Below, in pieces: positions 5,614 to 7,980 of a stretch of 7,980 bases of DNA. Numbering within the stretch: position 1 is the first letter of the stretch; each line of letters begins with the position of its first letter. Position numbers and translations under genes: made by a program. The notes under the pieces were generated by a model. It saw only the letters and a list, made by a program, of their open reading frames with translations, searched no databases and was not told where the DNA came from. The stretch is from Lachnospiraceae bacterium (GTDB taxonomy: Bacteria; Bacillota; Clostridia; Lachnospirales; Lachnospiraceae): the NCBI GenBank assembly GCA_017477005.1, contig JAFUXY010000246.1, positions 1-7,980 of the forward strand, read 5' to 3'.

Positions 5614-7002
5614 TCACCTGGCATACATTTTCTCGATCCCGATCAGCGAAATCCCTTGTGCATGCTCCTTTACATAATCGGAAAATCCGGACAAAGAAAA
5701 CAGACACAAAAAACCCTTGTGGGAAGGGATATATCGAATCTTCTCAAGAAAATTCTCCAATTCTCCTTTATCAAATGGGGTATTTTTGAACTTGCACTCT
5801 GCCAGAAGCACGATATCTTTCCCATTTTTGCCAACCACATCCAATTCAATCTGTCGTTTCTGTCCGGATTCGTCTATGACTGTATTCTGATAATTTTCAA
5901 CCTCTGTCACAACCGGGAACTCCCCTACTCCTGCATTGGCCAAAATATATTCTCCCGCCATCTTCTCGAAGATCTGCCCCATAAAGTCATGCAGATGCTC
6001 CCGCACAGCGGAACGATAATACCTCTCCCCATTTCCTGCGTGAATCAGACTCGTCGCCTTGTTCACATATTGAAACCAAAACTCCAGCATACTGTCCCTC
6101 AAAGCATAATACTGTTTTGATGCGGATTTTTTTCTTTCAATAATCTCGGTATTTATCAGAATTTTCAAGGCGTAATTGACATCCTCTGTGCCCGCAAAGG
6201 ACGCAATCTCTCCGTATTTGGTATGTCCTGTCGCAATTGCCGAAATCACTGAGTTGAACAGCGCCGGATTCCTACGCTCCCCAGTCACTACGGTCTTGAT
6301 CAACTCCTCCGAAAAATATCCTCCGATATCATAAAATAACTCTACGATATTTTCATCCAACGATTTTGAGCAGTCGAATTGCCGGATATATTTTGCAACG
6401 CCGTTGGTCAATCCATAAACCATCGCCTTCTCTTCAAGAGTATAGCCATCCAGAAACTCCCCTGTTTCCAGGTATTGAAATGGCCTCAATTTCAGCTCCA
6501 GATTGTTTCGGCCATGCAGCGGTGCGGACTCCGCCAAGACCTCGTCCTTCATAAAGTCCACAAGCGAACCACACAGTATAAAAAAAAGATTGGATGCCTT
6601 CCATTCATGGTCGATCATTTTTTGCAGCAAGGATTGAATGTACGGGCATTGCTTCGCCAGATAAGGATACTCATCAATCAGGAAAATCACTCTTTCATCC
6701 GATGCCGCCCTGCCTATATATTCAAAAATCCTGTCAAAACTATCAAAACGTATCGCTCCGGCCATATCCGGTGCCAGACTCATCAAAACCGTTTCGGACA
6801 TCATCGACACCAACTCGCTTTCGCTGCGCTCCACTGCCGTAAACGAGATCGACTTGCACGATTGCTGATCCATAAAGTGGTTGATCAGCATCGTCTTTCC
6901 AATTCTCCTGCGTCCATAGACAATCGCCATTTGGAATCCTTTTTTCTCATAATTCCTTTGGAGAACAGACATTTCCTTTTTTCTTCCCTTGAACTCACCC
7001 AT
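5614..7002 (-). CDS. AAA ATPase (ATPase_2 type) with C-terminal DUF234/PD-(D/E)xK-like domain
   Basis: A 462-residue stand-alone ATPase of the archaeal-type AAA/DUF234 family, whose role is not established. N-terminal FKGRKKEMSVL box (4-14); Walker A GRRRIGKT 30-37; Walker B VIFLIDE 105-111 (D110, E111); sensor-1-like FFILCGS; and LHGRNNLELKLRPF, typical of the family. The middle resembles a winged-helix segment (GHTKYGEIASFAG ... LINTEIIERK). The C-terminus has IELDVVG (D388) and LLAECKF (E402, K404), which match the D...ExK core of PD-(D/E)xK nuclease-like folds known in DUF234. The ATG at 7002 is preferred because GGAGGAG lies six bases upstream. The frame extends to a GTG at 7089, but that part only translates the 15-bp repeats (ISVKY units) and has no RBS. 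It converges on the ATPase remnant, ending 34 bases from it. Confidence 0.9.
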   Translation of the reverse strand: MGEFKGRKKEMSVLQRNYEKKGFQMAIVYGRRRIGKTMLINHFMDQQSCKSISFTAVERSESELVSMMSETVLMSLAPDMAGAIRFDSFDRIFEYIGRAASDERVIFLIDEYPYLAKQCPYIQSLLQKMIDHEWKASNLFFILCGSLVDFMKDEVLAESAPLHGRNNLELKLRPFQYLETGEFLDGYTLEEKAMVYGLTNGVAKYIRQFDCSKSLDENIVELFYDIGGYFSEELIKTVVTGERRNPALFNSVISAIATGHTKYGEIASFAGTEDVNYALKILINTEIIERKKSASKQYYALRDSMLEFWFQYVNKATSLIHAGNGERYYRSAVREHLHDFMGQIFEKMAGEYILANAGVGEFPVVTEVENYQNTVIDESGQKRQIELDVVGKNGKDIVLLAECKFKNTPFDKGELENFLEKIRYIPSHKGFLCLFSLSGFSDYVKEHAQGISLIGIEKMYAR

Positions 7003-7006
7003 GGCG

Positions 7007-7013
7007 CTCCTCC
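7007..7013 (-). promoter_or_regulatory. Ribosome binding site that decides the ATPase start at 7002
   Basis: On the minus strand GGAGGAG ends six bases before the ATG at 7002. Nothing comparable precedes the in-frame GTG at 7089, so the longer version of the protein is unlikely. Confidence 0.85.
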
Positions 7014-7035
7014 ACCCCGTTTGGCAAAATGATTT

Positions 7036-7110
7036 ACATTTCACCGAAATATATTTCACCGAAATATATTTCACCGAAATACGTTTCACCGAAATATGTT
7101 TCAGTAAATT
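7036..7110. repeat. Array of 15-bp palindromic tandem repeats in the leader of the ATPase gene
   Basis: Four units with period 15 (7036-7050, 7051-7065, 7066-7080, 7081-7095) share the core TTTCACCGAAAT, and a fifth degenerate unit (ATGTTTCAGTAAATT) fills 7096-7110. Each unit is a dyad, ATTTC-ACC-GAAAT; the central ones extend to ATATTTC/GAAATAT. The array runs from the -10 box of the minus-strand promoter through the predicted start site and into the untranslated leader. It ends 34 bases before the start codon of the ATPase. As DNA it looks like stacked operators; as RNA each unit could fold into a small AU-rich triloop hairpin. Confidence 0.9.
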
Positions 7111-7136
7111 ATAAGGGTGGATTTTCTGTTTGTCAA
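7108..7136 (-). promoter_or_regulatory. Perfect consensus sigma-A promoter of the AAA/DUF234 ATPase gene
   Basis: Reading the minus strand, TTGACA (7136-7131) and TATAAT (7113-7108) both match the consensus exactly and are separated by 17 bases. Transcription would start near 7101, inside the repeat array. The -35 lies only 23 bases beyond the stop codon of the upstream kinase gene, and no terminator fits between them, so read-through from the kinase gene is possible. Confidence 0.88.
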
Positions 7137-7159
7137 TATGGAATTATCCACTTCTTCCC

Positions 7160-7980
7160 TCAAAGCACCACCCTCCGAATCTCCTCCACTACCTGGCTGT
7201 ATTCTTCGGCGAATTTTGGGTAGGCGTCGCGGATAAAGGCTGCGTCCTGGCTTTTGGCGGCTTGCTCGAGGGCCAGGGCTTGGTCTGCGAGGGCCATCGC
7301 GCCCATCGTTTTGGAAGTGCTTTTCACAGAATGAACTACGATTTCAAAATCCTTCCAGTTTTCTGCGTCAAAATATTCATTCAGCTGTTGGTTTTTTCGA
7401 GCGTAGGCGTCCACATAGTCCCCCAGCATCTCCACATAAAACTCTTCGTCCTGCCCGCAAAAACTCAGCGCACTGTCCACGTCAAATCCCTGTTTTTCCA
7501 ACCTGTCAATCACATCCATCTCCAAACCTCCATCTCTGTCAAAACTCACAACATGATCTTCCTGTGTCCTAAAATCCCATTCGGAACCACCCACTCCCTG
7601 AGCGTCCGGTACAAATTCCAAAACACCATTTCCCAGCTCTTCCGACACATTCTCCGATACCGCCACTCCCTGAGCATCCGGCTCAAATTCCAAAACATCA
7701 CTCCCCGACTCTTCCGGCTCTTCCGGCGCGTCTGCTACATCGTCCTCCCTCCATTTCAATACATCACCCGGCAGGAAGGCCTTCAGGATTTCTCCAAGCT
7801 CTCCTACCTCGATCGGCTTTGAAAGATAACCATCAAAGCCCACCTTCAAATACTCTTCTCTCGCATTGTTGACCGCATTGGCCGTCAGCGCGACCACCTT
7901 CGTCTCGGCCGGCAGGATATTCGCCTTCCTCGCAGTCTTTAAGGTTTCAATCCCGTCCATCTTCGGCATCATATGATCCA
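7160..7980 (-). CDS. Hybrid sensor histidine kinase, C-terminal receiver and HPt domains (5' end outside window)
   Basis: The C-terminal end of a phosphorelay kinase; the sensor, kinase core and first half of the receiver lie beyond the right edge. The frame enters at 7978 as DHMMPKMDGIETLK, where the codon at 7978-7976 is the phospho-accepting Asp of a receiver domain. The rest of the receiver follows: VVALTANA with the conserved Thr, and GYLSKPIEV with the conserved Lys (codon 7819-7817). After an acidic linker of about 80 residues with an internal duplication comes an HPt domain: LSFCGQDEEFYVEMLGDYV, then VVHSVKSTSKTMGA with the phospho-His at codon 7333-7331, and helices to the stop. The chain therefore carries both late phosphorelay sites. 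Its final partner, a response regulator, is not visible here. Only 23 bases separate the stop from the downstream ATPase promoter. Confidence 0.92.
   Translation of the reverse strand, partial: DHMMPKMDGIETLKTARKANILPAETKVVALTANAVNNAREEYLKVGFDGYLSKPIEVGELGEILKAFLPGDVLKWREDDVADAPEEPEESGSDVLEFEPDAQGVAVSENVSEELGNGVLEFVPDAQGVGGSEWDFRTQEDHVVSFDRDGGLEMDVIDRLEKQGFDVDSALSFCGQDEEFYVEMLGDYVDAYARKNQQLNEYFDAENWKDFEIVVHSVKSTSKTMGAMALADQALALEQAAKSQDAAFIRDAYPKFAEEYSQVVEEIRRVVL
7591..7734 (-). repeat. Imperfect 72-bp tandem duplication in the kinase linker
   Basis: Bases 7591-7662 and 7663-7734 align with a 72-bp offset. The best-matching part is CCACTCCCTGAGC, then TCCGG and CAAATTCCAAAACA. In protein the two 24-residue units read VLEFEPDAQGVAVSE and VLEFVPDAQGVGGSE. 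The second copies have diverged at the acidic end. It lengthens the flexible receiver-HPt linker by whole codons. Confidence 0.75.

Noticed and set aside
5656..6120. Plus-strand frames opposite the DUF234 ATPase gene (also 6379-7032)
   Set aside because: They are shadows of the ATPase coding strand with no RBS, domain pattern or promoter of their own.
7003..7089. N-terminal extension of the ATPase translated from the 15-bp repeats (ISVKY units)
   Set aside because: It would need a GTG start without an RBS, whereas GGAGGAG sits six bases before the ATG at 7002, where family similarity begins.
7036..7110. CRISPR array
   Set aside because: The 15-bp units are contiguous with no spacers, and no cas-like genes are present.
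7029..7223. Plus-strand frame with ISPKY repeats
   Set aside because: It is only the palindromic repeat array read in the other direction and runs into the kinase gene's antisense strand.

Overview
The window looks like a chromosomal stretch from a Gram-positive anaerobe of the Clostridia, probably Lachnospiraceae-like. This is an inference from style, not from a marker gene. The clues are strong GGAGG-type ribosome binding sites, a textbook sigma-A promoter (TTGACA-N17-TATAAT), a large secreted protein with bacterial Ig-like folds, a tandem-FHA ABC exporter, a hybrid histidine kinase ending in REC-HPt, and two families of stand-alone AAA ATPase that are frequent accessory genes in these bacteria. 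The first gene is visibly richer in G+C than the rest, so the window is compositionally mixed.

Layout, left to right. (1) Positions 1-2551, plus strand: the 3' part of a large, probably secreted protein with an acidic linker, a beta 'HFS' domain, a long unrecognised helical region, two Ig-like domains and a C-terminal beta domain. The reading frame entering from the left edge runs into a stop at 106-108, and the acidic linker continues in the next frame. A one-base frameshift therefore lies near 98-101. (2) 2552-2899: a gene-free spacer with hairpins and a good candidate extended -10 promoter. (3) 2900-5291, plus strand: a two-gene operon. The first gene encodes an ATPase with two FHA domains and an ABCG-type nucleotide-binding domain. 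The second, one base later, encodes its six-helix ABC-2 permease. Together they should form an exporter gated by phosphothreonine binding. (4) 5292-5431: a pair of AAAGTC-N4-GACTTT dyads that together form a perfect 17-bp inverted repeat, one dyad lying between the -35 and -10 of a promoter. (5) 5432-5579: the N-terminal stub, with Walker A, of an AAA_14/DUF4143-type ATPase, broken after about 40 residues. (6) 5614-7002, minus strand: an intact AAA ATPase with a DUF234-like C-terminus carrying a PD-(D/E)xK-like motif. It is driven by a perfect consensus promoter whose start site is followed by four and a half 15-bp palindromic repeats. (7) 7160-7980, minus strand: the 3' end of a hybrid sensor kinase (receiver, duplicated acidic linker, HPt), cut by the right edge.

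How the parts relate. The FHA-ABC pair is a self-contained exporter that needs a Ser/Thr kinase and phosphatase not seen here. Whether the secreted protein just upstream is linked to it functionally is unknown; the spacer carries its own promoter. The most unusual structure lies around the two ATPase loci. They converge, one dead and one alive, and each has its own dyad-symmetric array at its promoter. This suggests autoregulated accessory elements rather than housekeeping genes.
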